DNA of 64,000 nt from Bacillus_CJ salitolerans (GCF_042680805.1 NZ_JBHUEM010000052.1:124001-188000); one strand, 5' to 3'; positions 15,189-24,235 are shown, counted from the stretch's first letter. The notes: generated by a model from the sequence alone, not told the origin. A program made the numbers and translations.

Positions 15189-15727
15189 AACTTATATGTA
15201 TATATGGGGAATAACCCTGTGAATTTTATTGTCCTAGTGGACTTGTTTTTAGTAATGGAAGATAGTTATGGAGCATACAGTCAAACTTACTTAAAATAAT
15301 GCTTGGGAGAGAAATAGAATAAAGAAAAGGTCTTGGATTATTAGAACAAGAACTTGCTGGAGAATTTTTAGAAGGAAGTGCGTGCTAAAACAATTAGAAA
15401 TACAATAGTGAAGGAAGTTGTGGGTTTACCGGGTTTAGAAATATTAACAGGTACTACAATGTATGTAATAAACGGTGACAAATCTTTCCATCTCTAACCG
15501 ATAATATTGTCTTAACTTTATTGGCATCTGGAACAGCAATAGTGGTTGGAGGTTTTTTTGGAATAACAGCAGGGATTCCTTTACTTCTTTTAACTGCTGG
15601 TATTGGAATAGTGTATGGTCTTATCCATACAATGGAAATGGTTCTACTTTTTTTTGAGGAGAGTCAAAGTGGCTGGCACCTTTACCGCAAGCAATTTGAC
15701 AAAGAATATCACATGAATTTGTTTTAA
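15189..15727 (+). pseudogene. Rhs C-terminus with hydrophobic toxin tip, fragment D
   Basis: Begins N-L-Y-V-Y-M-G-N-N-P-V-N-F-I, a degenerate copy of the fragment A core, and keeps the following S-Y-G-A-Y-S-Q-T-Y-L-K block in other frames. From about 15510 one frame stays open: L-L-A-S-G-T-A-I-V-V-G-G-F-F-G-I-T-A-G, with two strongly hydrophobic Gly-rich segments, ending at TAA 15725-15727. The tip resembles a membrane-acting toxin domain. Several stops and shifts kill the whole. Confidence 0.6.
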
Positions 15728-15926
15728 AAAGAAATATCCTAAAGACTTACGCCAAAAAATGGAAATAAAGGTCGAAGAAAAAATGGTTAAGTTATAGAGA
15801 TGGGCAGACTTAGAAGAATGATTATTTCTTTATGAAAAATATCTAGAATGAACACAACAATCAGTAATTCAATGGAAAATCTCTATCTCTCATTACTATA
15901 ATAGTAAGGTGTTTTCTTATAAAAAA

Positions 15927-15970
15927 ACACATCGAGCACAAAATCAGATTAATTTTGTGCTCAATGTGTT
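15927..15970 (-). terminator. Terminator of the Mn-catalase gene
   Basis: A long stem (ACACAT-GAGCACAAAAT with its complement) overlaps the stop codon. The plus strand shows an A-run on its left, giving a T-run on the minus strand. Confidence 0.85.
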
Positions 15971-16809
15971 TATTCCATTGGTGGTATATGAAAGTCTGGC
16001 GGTGTACCATGGATATAAGGCGGTGGTGGGGTCATTGTTGGTATTTGCCCCATGGCTTCAGGGTTTTCGATGTACTCAAATGTTCCTGTTCCATCCATGC
16101 TTGGACCCTGTGCCCAACGTCCTTCCGCACTTTCTGTGCCCTTTGAGAAGTTCATAAATGAATGTGAAACCTCTTGTTTTTCATTTTCACGGTTAAAGGT
16201 ATTCGGGACAATGAATCCTTCTTTTTGTTCTAACTCTGCAATCGCAGCCATCCATTGATTTTGGTGCATCGTATCTCTAGCAATTAAGAAGGAGAGCATA
16301 TCTTTAACGCCACGATCATTTGTGATTTCATATAGCCTTACTGCTTGCAGTCGACCTTGTGACTCAGCGTTAAGATTGGCTCTGAAATCAGCTAACAGAT
16401 TTCCACTTGCAATCGTATATCTTGCATTCCATGGGTAGCCCATACTATCATCTGGCTTTGCCCCAAGACCTGAAACAATAGCGTGCTGAGGATTCATCCC
16501 CCCCATCGCAGCAAGGATAATTGGATTTTTTGCGGCTTCTTCCTGTTCTTTAACTGGCGCGCCGTCTAGTAATTTTGCAATCATGGTAGCAAGCATTTCA
16601 CAGTGGGCAATTTCTTCTGTACCAATATCCAACAACATATCTCGATATTTTTTTTCGCCCCTACAATTCCAGCCCTGAAATAAGTATTGAATCATCACAC
16701 TCATTTCTCCAAATTGGCCGCCTAATATTTCCTGCAATTTTTTTGCATAGACAGGATCTGGTTTATCAGGTTTCGCATCATACTGTAATTCCTTAATATG
16801 ATAAAAAAT
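15970..16809 (-). CDS. Manganese catalase family protein (apparent ATT start)
   Basis: About 279 residues: F-Y-H-I-K-E-L-Q at the N-terminus, then a four-helix ferritin-like core with Q-F-G-E-M-S-V-M-I-Q-Y, G-T-E-E-I-A-H-C-E-M and D-T-M-H-Q-N-Q-W, the di-manganese ligands of Mn catalases, and a Pro-rich tail. It would disproportionate hydrogen peroxide; related Bacillus proteins (YdbD, CotJC) are vegetative or spore-coat forms. The start is odd: relatives begin M-F-Y-H, but here the codon before F-Y-H is ATT (16807-16809), nine bases after AGGAG. The only other start codon, GTG at 16816-16818, touches the AGGAG itself. A strong terminator follows. Confidence 0.85.
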   Translation of the reverse strand: MFYHIKELQYDAKPDKPDPVYAKKLQEILGGQFGEMSVMIQYLFQGWNCRGEKKYRDMLLDIGTEEIAHCEMLATMIAKLLDGAPVKEQEEAAKNPIILAAMGGMNPQHAIVSGLGAKPDDSMGYPWNARYTIASGNLLADFRANLNAESQGRLQAVRLYEITNDRGVKDMLSFLIARDTMHQNQWMAAIAELEQKEGFIVPNTFNRENEKQEVSHSFMNFSKGTESAEGRWAQGPSMDGTGTFEYIENPEAMGQIPTMTPPPPYIHGTPPDFHIPPME

Positions 16810-16945
16810 AACGATCACTCCTAGTTTCTGTATTTTATAACAATAAATATTTTCTACCTAAAACTGGATTTTATACCATAATTTAATACATTCATTTTTC
16901 GTGACCAGGATGTATCAAAGATGAGGTCAGTAGTTTACAAATCTA

Positions 16946-16998
16946 CTCCCCGGCGTTGTGAAGCCATCCAAAATGTACATTAGCATCAATATGTGCAT
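16946..16998 (+). pseudogene. Trace of spoVR, copy 4
   Basis: About 45 bases (GGCGTTGTGAAGCCATCCAA...AGCATCAATATG) match the spoVR copy 1 region encoding G-V-V-Q-P-S-K-T-S-I-N-P with small changes. The piece comes from upstream of the segment kept in copies 2 and 3. The short length makes this tentative. Confidence 0.4.
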
Positions 16999-17000
16999 AT

Positions 17001-17030
17001 AAAAAACACCTAGCTTTTGTACTAGGTAGT
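17001..17030. terminator. Hairpin between convergent debris and the esterase gene
   Basis: ACCTAG / CTAGGT stem with an A-run on the left, giving T residues on the minus strand. It probably terminates the minus-strand esterase gene. Confidence 0.6.
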
Positions 17031-17064
17031 AGTTTATTGTTCTCTTGAAAGATATACTTACTAT

Positions 17065-18420
17065 TTATTCTTTATACAAATCTAGGTATTTCGGAGGCGT
17101 TACGTCTTCCACAAAAATGATTCCATCAAATTGTTCAGCTACCGTGAATTTCTCCCACACATAACCATGATGGTAGGAAGGAATGGGTTCAAATAGCCAA
17201 GCATTTTCTTCAGTATTTGTGTAGTCAAGTAGATGATAGAATGTAATTTCTCCATTTCCTTGTGCTAATAGCCATTCTAACGTCCCTTTTTGTTTAGGAG
17301 TAAGTTGTATTTTAGATAGATCAGTAGAGTTAGCTATAGTACCGGTACCCATATTTAATCCTAATATATAACTCTCTTTTAGAATGGATTCAGGAAGTAA
17401 TTCTACAAAGGACTCTATTGTTGGGAATTTAGAAGTACTTTGTTCGATTTTCGTGTTGGCCTTACGAATATGGGCGTTATGTGCCCAAAACATGATTTTC
17501 TTATCAGGAAACTTCTCTTGAATAAGCCAAGCAGCATTTTGTGCCATGATTTGATCACGAAGCTTCATCTGTTCAATATCTACAGATTCTTGTTTGTCTG
17601 GTATCTCTTTAAATGTTTCCAAGTAGTGTATTCTTCCTTCTAAAGCCTTAACCTGTAAGTCACTATTAAATGTTTCGTCGTTCTCCATTTCTTTATTAGA
17701 CTTTATATAGTCAATCAATTCCTCATAATTTTTGATAAGCTTAGTTTTTAGAGCCAAATCATACAACCGTTCTAGGTAATATTTTTTGTTGAATTCGGCA
17801 TAACCATCCTCTGTAGCTAAAATCAATTCCGCCATATTTTGATTGTGGTGAGCTAGCTTATCACTCAAGTATCCGCCATAAAACTTTGAGACATGTTGTA
17901 CATCTATTCCTGTTAGAAACAGGGGATCCAACGAGGATTTCTGTTCTTCCATATACTGATATAGCACTTCAATTTCTTCTGAATGCCATACAGGATAAAG
18001 CGAGTGCTTCATTTTTTCAGTTACAGGAGCGTCGGTCTCAAAAACATTGGAGGTTTCAGCCATACCACTCTCAAAAACTAAGACATCAAAATCTAGTTCC
18101 TCATGTAAATATTGGATAAGATCGGTTTTTATTTTATGAAATTCACGAACGCCATGAGCATCTTCTCCCAAAAAAATAAACCGTTTATCCTTTAATACTT
18201 CTTGAAGGAATGAAAAGTCAGATTGTCCCTCATTTATTTCTTCCCCATTTAAAATGGCCCAATCCTTCATGACTTCGAGTGAATCTTTCGGTTTTTCCGT
18301 CTCCTCATGAACGTCGGTGCTACTATTATTATCAAGTGCATTGTCAATTGAATCCTTTTTTTGAGTACATCCTGTGAGTGCTATAACGAGAACAATAAGT
18401 AACATCCATAGTTGTTTCAA
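17065..18420 (-). CDS. Lipoprotein of the erythromycin esterase family
   Basis: 451 residues. A lipoprotein signal (M-K-Q-L-W...L-T-G-C, Cys18) indicates anchoring on the outer face of the membrane. The mature part shows the family motifs F-L-G-E-D-A-H-G-V-R-E-F-H near residue 80, V-F-E-S-G-M-A-E, and W-A-H-N-A-H-I. True Ere enzymes open the macrolide lactone; most Bacillus homologues, including exported ones, are of unknown substrate. A second, cytoplasmic homologue lies at 53560. The MocR gene ends 32 bases upstream on the same strand, so the two may be co-transcribed. Confidence 0.85.
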   Translation of the reverse strand: MKQLWMLLIVLVIALTGCTQKKDSIDNALDNNSSTDVHEETEKPKDSLEVMKDWAILNGEEINEGQSDFSFLQEVLKDKRFIFLGEDAHGVREFHKIKTDLIQYLHEELDFDVLVFESGMAETSNVFETDAPVTEKMKHSLYPVWHSEEIEVLYQYMEEQKSSLDPLFLTGIDVQHVSKFYGGYLSDKLAHHNQNMAELILATEDGYAEFNKKYYLERLYDLALKTKLIKNYEELIDYIKSNKEMENDETFNSDLQVKALEGRIHYLETFKEIPDKQESVDIEQMKLRDQIMAQNAAWLIQEKFPDKKIMFWAHNAHIRKANTKIEQSTSKFPTIESFVELLPESILKESYILGLNMGTGTIANSTDLSKIQLTPKQKGTLEWLLAQGNGEITFYHLLDYTNTEENAWLFEPIPSYHHGYVWEKFTVAEQFDGIIFVEDVTPPKYLDLYKE

Positions 18421-18452
18421 TCATTCACACCTCAATCTATATTTTTATAAAT

Positions 18453-19859
18453 CTATGAAGTGATGCCTTCCTGATAACTTTTAACCGCTTTTTTTATTCT
18501 TCTTACTCCTTCCTCAATATTTTCTACTGAAAGGCTTCCATATCCAAGTACTAATTGATGAGCATAATGATTAGTAGCAAGTGAATAATGGCCGACTGGA
18601 TAAATCAGGACTCCATGATTTTGTGTCCAATTCATAAGCTTCGAAACATTAACTCCTTTTAGCTCTGCGACTAGATGCATCCCGGCAGAATGCCCTAAAA
18701 TCTCACAATCTGGAAAGTGAGCCTTTAAGCTGTTTACAAGTGCTTCCCGTCTTTTTCGATAGATTCGTTTCATTTTACGAATATGTCGGTCAAAGTGACC
18801 TTCCTTCATAAATTTGGTCAAAATCATTTGCTCGAGTGTTGAATGGTGGCGGTCAGAGAACCATTTTAATTTTTCAAATGGCTCAAGAAGGTCCATCGGC
18901 AAGACAACATAACCTATTCGTAAGCCAGGTGAAAGAATCTTACTAAAGGTACCTACATAGATGACTTTATCTGGATCTAGACCTTGAACTGAATGTACAG
19001 GTGTACCTTCATAAGTAAATTCGCTGTCATAATCATCCTCAACAATATAGCAGTTATGTTGACGTGCATATTCTATTAATTGTATACGTCTTTGAATCGT
19101 TAAAGTTACACCTGTTGGAAATTGATGGGACGGCAAGACAAAAATAAAGGCAGGCGGTTTTTCTTGAGATAGACAATCGGTATTAATGCCCTTGTCATCG
19201 ACTGGAATCGGACATAACTCGGCTCCTGCATACGAAAAAATTGTTCGCATTTCATCAGTCATTGGATCTTCAATAGCAACCAATTTGTTCTGCTTAATCA
19301 ATAAATCGGTGATTAAAGATAGTGCCTGCGTTGCACCAGACGTGATGATGACTTGCTTAGGATCACTAATGACTCCTCTAGTTCGTAATATATAACGAGA
19401 AATTTCTTCTCGTAATTCAAGTAATCCACAAGAAGGCTGATAGCCGAATAAATAGTCGGGAGACTCATAACAGACATCCTTGGCAAGACGACCCCAAACT
19501 TTACGGGGAAAATGATCCATTGCAGGAGTGGCCGCCTTAAAGTCAATAAAATTTTGATTGTTTGTCATCAATAACTCTGATGACTTCATTTGTGGATTTT
19601 CGTTATTTTTCTGAAAAAGAGAACCTGGAGCAACAAACGTACCTGATCTTGGTCGTACAACTAAATAGCCTTCCGCTACTAATTGATCATACACTTCAAG
19701 AATAATATTTCTAGAAACGCCAAGGCTCGTAGCAAGTTCCCTTGTAGAGGGCAGCTTTTCATCGACTTTAACATTACCTTCTAATATGTATTGCATGAAC
19801 TGTTCATACACCTGCTGTGTTAATGTTTTTTTACTTGAACGATCCAGCTGAAACCACAT
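18453..19859 (-). CDS. MocR/PdxR-family regulator (GntR HTH plus aminotransferase domain)
   Basis: 468 residues. Residues 10-75 form a GntR winged helix (K-L-P-S-T-R-E-L-A-T-S-L-G-V-S-R). Residues 110-460 form a type I aminotransferase fold with the PLP lysine in G-T-F-S-K-I-L-S-P-G-L-R-I-G-Y. Such proteins bind PLP or an amino-acid aldimine and act on a divergent gene. Here the divergent neighbour is an amino-acid racemase, 111 bases away, with an inverted repeat between them. It probably activates or represses the racemase and controls itself. Confidence 0.9.
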   Translation of the reverse strand: MWFQLDRSSKKTLTQQVYEQFMQYILEGNVKVDEKLPSTRELATSLGVSRNIILEVYDQLVAEGYLVVRPRSGTFVAPGSLFQKNNENPQMKSSELLMTNNQNFIDFKAATPAMDHFPRKVWGRLAKDVCYESPDYLFGYQPSCGLLELREEISRYILRTRGVISDPKQVIITSGATQALSLITDLLIKQNKLVAIEDPMTDEMRTIFSYAGAELCPIPVDDKGINTDCLSQEKPPAFIFVLPSHQFPTGVTLTIQRRIQLIEYARQHNCYIVEDDYDSEFTYEGTPVHSVQGLDPDKVIYVGTFSKILSPGLRIGYVVLPMDLLEPFEKLKWFSDRHHSTLEQMILTKFMKEGHFDRHIRKMKRIYRKRREALVNSLKAHFPDCEILGHSAGMHLVAELKGVNVSKLMNWTQNHGVLIYPVGHYSLATNHYAHQLVLGYGSLSVENIEEGVRRIKKAVKSYQEGITS

Positions 19860-19882
19860 GACGACACCTCATTTATTTAATC

Positions 19883-19925
19883 TGGTACTATAAAACTCGA
19901 ATATTTTTGGCTCTATATAGTGCCA
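19883..19925. promoter_or_regulatory. Probable MocR operator
   Basis: TGGTACTATA (19883-19892) and TATAGTGCCA (19916-19925) are inverted repeats with one mismatch, centres 33 bases (about three helical turns) apart, in the divergent MocR/racemase spacer. Widely spaced half-sites are usual for MocR dimers. Confidence 0.65.
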
Positions 19926-19970
19926 GTATACCATGTTATTGTGTTAGTAATGACTAGGAGGCGATCATGA

Positions 19971-20660
19971 ATGAAAACAATTGGACTAATTGGTGGTTTA
20001 AGTTGGGAGTCTACGAGCGTTTATTACTCGTATATAAATCGAACGATTCAAAAACATTTAGGTGGCATTCACTCTGCCAAAAGCTTAGTATATTCCTTTG
20101 ACTTCGAGGAGATTGCTAAATTACAACGAGAGGGAGAATGGGAGTTAGCCACAGAGAAAATGGTAGCAGCAGCAAAAGTATTAGAAAACGGTGGCGCCGA
20201 TCTTATCATCATTTGCACGAATACGATGCACCTAATGGCAAACGAGGTACAAAGAGCCATAAACGTTCCACTCATACATATCGTAGATTGCGTTGTTGAA
20301 GACATTAAAGAAAAAAAATTAACGAAGGTTGGCTTACTAGGGACAAGATTTACAATGGAACAACCTTTTTATAAGGAACTGTTAACTAGTAAAGGTATAG
20401 ATGTCATCATTCCAGAAGAACAGGAAAGACAGAAAGTTCACGATGTAATATTTGGGGAACTATGTAAAGGAATCATTGAGCCGACTTCGAGAGAGGATTA
20501 TATATCTATCATAAATAAACTAGTTGAAAGAGGCGCGGAGGGTATTATTCTTGGCTGTACTGAAATTCCACTTCTGATTCATCAAAGTGATATAGAAATC
20601 CCGTTAATAGACACGACATTTATTCATGCTACCAAGGTGGCTGAACTGGCATTGAAGTAA
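19971..20660 (+). CDS. Aspartate/glutamate racemase family protein
   Basis: 229 residues. ATG 19971 is used because AGGAGG lies nine bases before it; the ATG at 19967 is out of frame. Both catalytic cysteines of cofactor-independent Asp/Glu racemases are visible: C-T-N-T-M-H near residue 83 and G-C-T-E-I-P near 194. The N-terminal K-T-I-G-L-I-G-G-L-S-W-E-S-T is diagnostic of the YgeA-like aspartate racemases. Divergent from a MocR regulator that probably controls it. The exact substrate is not determinable. Confidence 0.9.
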   Translation: MKTIGLIGGLSWESTSVYYSYINRTIQKHLGGIHSAKSLVYSFDFEEIAKLQREGEWELATEKMVAAAKVLENGGADLIIICTNTMHLMANEVQRAINVPLIHIVDCVVEDIKEKKLTKVGLLGTRFTMEQPFYKELLTSKGIDVIIPEEQERQKVHDVIFGELCKGIIEPTSREDYISIINKLVERGAEGIILGCTEIPLLIHQSDIEIPLIDTTFIHATKVAELALK

Positions 20661-20949
20661 GTTTGAAAACTTAATTAAGCGAAGCTGTGGTCGAATAGGT
20701 AATTGTGGATATCATGTATGTTGGAGAGGTTGTTTTGGAATAATTTGTAGGATAAAGCCGTTAAAGGATTAAACTGATTATTTAGTCGAGGACCACTTCA
20801 AGGAGTGGTAGCCCCTGCATTTATAGATGCTCCAGAAACATCGAGAGATAGAGGACCACAAGAACTCTGAAGATGGCTCGGAATTTCTAATTGAAGATGG
20901 TGAATGTAATGAGGCAAAACCAATGCTAAGCATGGTTTGCCTTTTTTGA
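20661..20949 (+). other. Intergenic stretch with a short coding relic
   Basis: No gene. Near 20785-20865 the plus strand reads R-G-P-L-Q-G-V-V-A-P-A-F-I-D-A-P-E-T-S, unusually protein-like, without a start or ribosome binding site; its family was not recognised. It runs into the dispersed repeat at 20950. Confidence 0.3.
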
Positions 20950-21165
20950 ATTATTAAGAAAGTATGAAAGTTTTCAGCAAGAGAAGGGGCTAGTGACTTG
21001 GCATCCAGCTCCAGCACCCAGCCAAGATGAAATGGCGACGATCTTTGCCATTTCATCCTACTCGAGGGAAAAAGAAAAATCCCTTTTTCCTTGTTCAAAT
21101 AACCGGTCTTGAATAAGAGGTTTTCATGACAGAACACTTTGCTCTGCCTGAGGCTTAACGGTGGA
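20950..21165. repeat. Dispersed intergenic repeat, copy 1
   Basis: Shares long blocks with 59684-59850: AAAGTTTTCAGCAAG, GGGCTAGTGACTTGG, CCAGCTCCAGCACC, AGCCA, CTCGAGG, TCAAATAAC, TTTGCTCTGCCT and AGGCT-AACGG. Between the blocks each copy carries a different hairpin. Repeats with an AGCTCCAGC-GCC core are common in Bacillaceae intergenic regions. No coding function; a long minus-strand frame across it is a by-product. Confidence 0.7.
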
Positions 21166-21219
21166 TATAATCCTAACTGGTTTTAGAACTGGTTTCAAAC
21201 GATTAAAAGTAATCAAAGC

Positions 21220-21783
21220 TTATTTTAATACATCATGATCTACATAACGTTCACCGTTAAGTTCACTAATGATGTTTATTGCAACAGCTGCACCGTTTCC
21301 AGCTGTAACAATCGTGTGAACGCTTACCCCAGCTACAGTACCAGCTGCCCAAACTCTTTCTTTATTCGTACGGCCATCTTCGTCTACTTCAATGATTGTT
21401 TTAATCCTTGGCTCCTTTCCTGGAATTAATTTCAGCCCGATTCTTTCTGCAAGGTCAGTCAAAGCACCTGTCGCAAGAAGGACATGCTTCGCTTGAAACG
21501 ATTGATTATTGTCTGTTTCAATACTAAGACTACCATTGTCAGTAGTGATGTTTAATACTGTTGCCTGTACAAATTCTGCACCAAACTTACTTGCTTGTTT
21601 TTTTCCTACTTCAAGAAGGTCGGGACCAGAAATACCAGTAATCCCATAATGATTCTCTACCCAAGCACGTTGGGTCATACTCTTTCCATTGTCAATTACT
21701 AACGTATTCTTTTTTGCTTTAGCTGCAAAGATTGCGGCGCTTGAACCGGCAGGCCCAGACCCAATTATGGCAATGTCGTACAT
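21220..21783 (-). CDS. Short NAD(P)/FAD-dependent oxidoreductase
   Basis: 187 residues from ATG 21783, which follows GGAGGT and fits the family start M-Y-D-I-A-I-I-G-S-G-P-A-G (FAD-binding Rossmann motif). The C-terminal part shows V-W-A-A-G-T-V-A-G, the second FAD contact of thioredoxin-reductase-like proteins. It lacks the NADPH domain and the C-x-x-C redox motif of TrxB (about 315 residues), as do other Bacillus proteins of this short type. The reaction is unknown. It stands alone on the minus strand. Confidence 0.8.
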   Translation of the reverse strand: MYDIAIIGSGPAGSSAAIFAAKAKKNTLVIDNGKSMTQRAWVENHYGITGISGPDLLEVGKKQASKFGAEFVQATVLNITTDNGSLSIETDNNQSFQAKHVLLATGALTDLAERIGLKLIPGKEPRIKTIIEVDEDGRTNKERVWAAGTVAGVSVHTIVTAGNGAAVAINIISELNGERYVDHDVLK

Positions 21784-22064
21784 ATGTATATACCTCCACT
21801 TATTTTTATTAACGGGTTTATTATTTACCATTGTATCTGTCAAGATACTTGTATGATTTTACATTAGTGGGTTTAGAAAAGTTATTAGTTATAGGACCAT
21901 AAAAGGAAGTTAAAAAAATCGAATGGGCAATCTAAAATGGACGTTGTTTATTGAAGATGCAGTACAATTGATTTTGACGAATGATTATGTTGTAATGATG
22001 TTAGCTTCTTTTTATACAAAAAGGTATAAAAAGATTTTTAATACTTTTCTAAAGGAGAATTCCT

Positions 22065-22931
22065 ATGACTACTAATAAATATCAGCGAGATATTAAAGAC
22101 AGTTGGTATGTAAAATATGAAGAAGTTGGATTTCCTTCCATCCAAAAGGGATGGATTTTACCTGTAAATAGATGGCAAGATTTTGATCCATTTATTTTAA
22201 TGGCAGAAGATTGGTTTAAGAGAGGAACCTTTTCTGATCATCCACATAGAGGCTTTCAAACCGTAACCTATGTAGTCGATGGAAGACTAGAGCACATTGA
22301 TAATGCAGGGGGACGAGACATATTAGAACCAGGTGATGTTCAGTATATGAATGCGGGCTGGGCCGCACGTCATGCCGAAGAAGGTGTAGAAGACGATATT
22401 GCACATACTCTTCAATTATGGTTAAATTTACCAAGTCATTTGAAAAAGACAGAGACAACCTATCAAAATGTATATTCAGAAGATGCTCCTGTCGTTACCT
22501 TTAATGGTGGGGAGCTTAAAGTGTTTTCAGGAACAATTGCAGGTGTTACTGGACCGATGAATTCTATCGTACCTATTACAATGTCCGAGCTCTCATTATC
22601 AAAGGATGCTTCGTATGTGTTGGAATTACCAGAGACCCATAATGCATTTATTTATGTCTTATCAGGTGATCTAGATGTCGGTGAAAATGGAACAAATATA
22701 AAAAAGCATGGAGTAGCAACGTTAACTTTTAATGGTGATGGTCACATAGAAAATATAAGTGAATTCAAGATTAAATCAAATAGTAGACGCTCAAAAGTGT
22801 TAATTTATTCAGGCACACCTATTAAGGAAGACATTGTTCCATACGGACCTTTTGTTATGAATACTATGGAAGAAATACAAGAAGCATACAGAGATTATAG
22901 AGAAGGGAAGTTTGGACCACCTGCTCGTTAA
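22065..22931 (+). CDS. Pirin family protein
   Basis: 288 residues, double cupin. The N-terminal barrel has the pirin metal motif H-P-H-R-G-F-Q-T-V-T-Y, then D-N-A-G-G-R-D-I-L-E-P-G-D-V-Q-Y-M-N-A-G, and the conserved L-Q-L-W-L-N-L-P. Bacterial pirins bind iron or another metal; several act as quercetin dioxygenases or modulate metabolic enzymes. AAAGGAG precedes the ATG. It leads a group with the DUF1450 and trhO genes on the same strand. Confidence 0.92.
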   Translation: MTTNKYQRDIKDSWYVKYEEVGFPSIQKGWILPVNRWQDFDPFILMAEDWFKRGTFSDHPHRGFQTVTYVVDGRLEHIDNAGGRDILEPGDVQYMNAGWAARHAEEGVEDDIAHTLQLWLNLPSHLKKTETTYQNVYSEDAPVVTFNGGELKVFSGTIAGVTGPMNSIVPITMSELSLSKDASYVLELPETHNAFIYVLSGDLDVGENGTNIKKHGVATLTFNGDGHIENISEFKIKSNSRRSKVLIYSGTPIKEDIVPYGPFVMNTMEEIQEAYRDYREGKFGPPAR

Positions 22932-22975
22932 GAGAGGTGGCAAATGAGAGGTAATATTCAGAAAGGATAAGTGGT

Positions 22976-23221
22976 ATGGGAATTGTGATTGTTGAGATCT
23001 GCGATGGTAGTTTAATCATGCAAATTGATTTAGAAAAACTATTAGAAACTGAATATCCAGAAGTGGCTGTTATTCAGAACAATTGCTTATCCTTCTGTGG
23101 AATGTGTGCGAGAAGTCCCTTTGCCATTGTCAATGGAAAACGAGTATTTGCTAAAACTGTTGAAGAGTGTGTAGATCTAATCAAACAGCAAATTGAAAAA
23201 GAATTAGCACAGTTTTCATAA
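22976..23221 (+). CDS. DUF1450 family protein (YuzB-like)
   Basis: 81 residues with V-E-I-C-D-G-S near the start and N-N-C-L-S-F-C-G-M-C-A-R-S-P-F-A in the middle, a Cys-rich motif like those that hold iron-sulfur clusters or thiols. YuzB-type proteins are small, cytoplasmic and of unknown role. The ribosome binding site is weak (AAAGGATAAG). It sits 44 bases after pirin and 36 before trhO. Confidence 0.8.
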   Translation: MGIVIVEICDGSLIMQIDLEKLLETEYPEVAVIQNNCLSFCGMCARSPFAIVNGKRVFAKTVEECVDLIKQQIEKELAQFS

Positions 23222-23257
23222 TTTTTGTTTGAAAAAATTTAAAGAAGGTGAATCATT

Positions 23258-24235
23258 TTGATAAATACAAGGCTTTATAGAGTATTACTGTATTATATGT
23301 ACGTTCCGATTCATAACCCAGAAGAATTTGCTGCGCAGCATCTGAAATTCTGTGAGGATCTTGGATTAAAGGGAAGAATATTAGTTGCTAAGGAAGGAAT
23401 TAACGGAACAGTTTCTGGGACATATGAACAAACCGAACAATACATGAAAGAGATGAAAGAGGATGCTCGTTTTGCTAATATGATATTTAAGATAGACGAG
23501 TCAGACTGTCACGCTTTTAAAAAGATGCACGTTCGAGCGAGAGAAGAGCTTGTTACACTTCGGCTAAATGAAGATATAAACCCAAACGAGACGACGGGAA
23601 AATATTTAAGTCCAAGTGAATTTTATGAAGCTATGCAAGATTCTGAAACGCTAGTTATAGATGCAAGAAACGATTATGAATATGAAATAGGCCATTTTAG
23701 AGGTGCAATTAAACCTAATATAAAAAACTTCCGTGAACTTCCAGAATGGATACAAAATAATCGAGAACTATTCGACGGGAAAAAAATCCTAACGTATTGT
23801 ACCGGTGGTATCAGATGTGAAAAGTTTTCAGGCTGGTTACTTAAGGAAGGGTTTGAAGATGTTGCACAGCTCCATGGGGGTATTGTTACGTATGGTAAAG
23901 ATCCAGAGGTTCAGGGTAAACTATGGGATGGACAATGCTATGTCTTCGATGAACGAATTAGTGTACCGGTGAATCAACATGAGCATGTAATTGTGGGAAA
24001 GGATTACTTTACGGGAGAGCCTTGTGAACGGTATGTCAATTGTGGGAACCCTGAATGTAATAAGAAAATCATTTCCTCAGAAGAAAATGAACATAAGTAT
24101 TTACGTGGATGCTCACATGAGTGCAGGGTTCATCCGAGAAATCGTTACGTATTGGAACATGCTCTAACGAATGAACAGGTTAAAAAAAGACTATCGAATC
24201 TTGGTGAAATAAATGGACTAAGGACTAACCAGTAG
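23258..24235 (+). CDS. trhO: tRNA uridine(34) hydroxylase TrhO (rhodanese family)
   Basis: 325 residues from a TTG start, nine bases behind GAAGGTG. Residues 5-95 form the TrhO N-terminal domain (A-K-E-G-I-N-G-T-V-S-G). Residues 120-220 form a rhodanese domain with V-I-D-A-R-N-D-Y-E-Y and catalytic Cys181 in C-T-G-G-I-R-C. The tail carries Cys pairs (C-G-N-P-E-C-N-K-K, C-S-H-E-C). TrhO uses oxygen to make 5-hydroxyuridine in the tRNA wobble position, the first step toward mo5U. The last codons are inside a terminator stem shared with the convergent gene. Confidence 0.93.
   Translation: MINTRLYRVLLYYMYVPIHNPEEFAAQHLKFCEDLGLKGRILVAKEGINGTVSGTYEQTEQYMKEMKEDARFANMIFKIDESDCHAFKKMHVRAREELVTLRLNEDINPNETTGKYLSPSEFYEAMQDSETLVIDARNDYEYEIGHFRGAIKPNIKNFRELPEWIQNNRELFDGKKILTYCTGGIRCEKFSGWLLKEGFEDVAQLHGGIVTYGKDPEVQGKLWDGQCYVFDERISVPVNQHEHVIVGKDYFTGEPCERYVNCGNPECNKKIISSEENEHKYLRGCSHECRVHPRNRYVLEHALTNEQVKKRLSNLGEINGLRTNQ

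Noticed and set aside
20778..21137. 119-codon minus-strand frame
   Set aside because: It covers a dispersed non-coding repeat that also occurs at 59684, lacks a ribosome binding site, and has no protein-like composition.
21923..22072. Frame of ~50 codons (M-G-N-L-K-W-T-L-F) before pirin
   Set aside because: It runs through the pirin ribosome binding site and start, has no good site of its own and no recognisable family. Possibly a relic, but not supportable.
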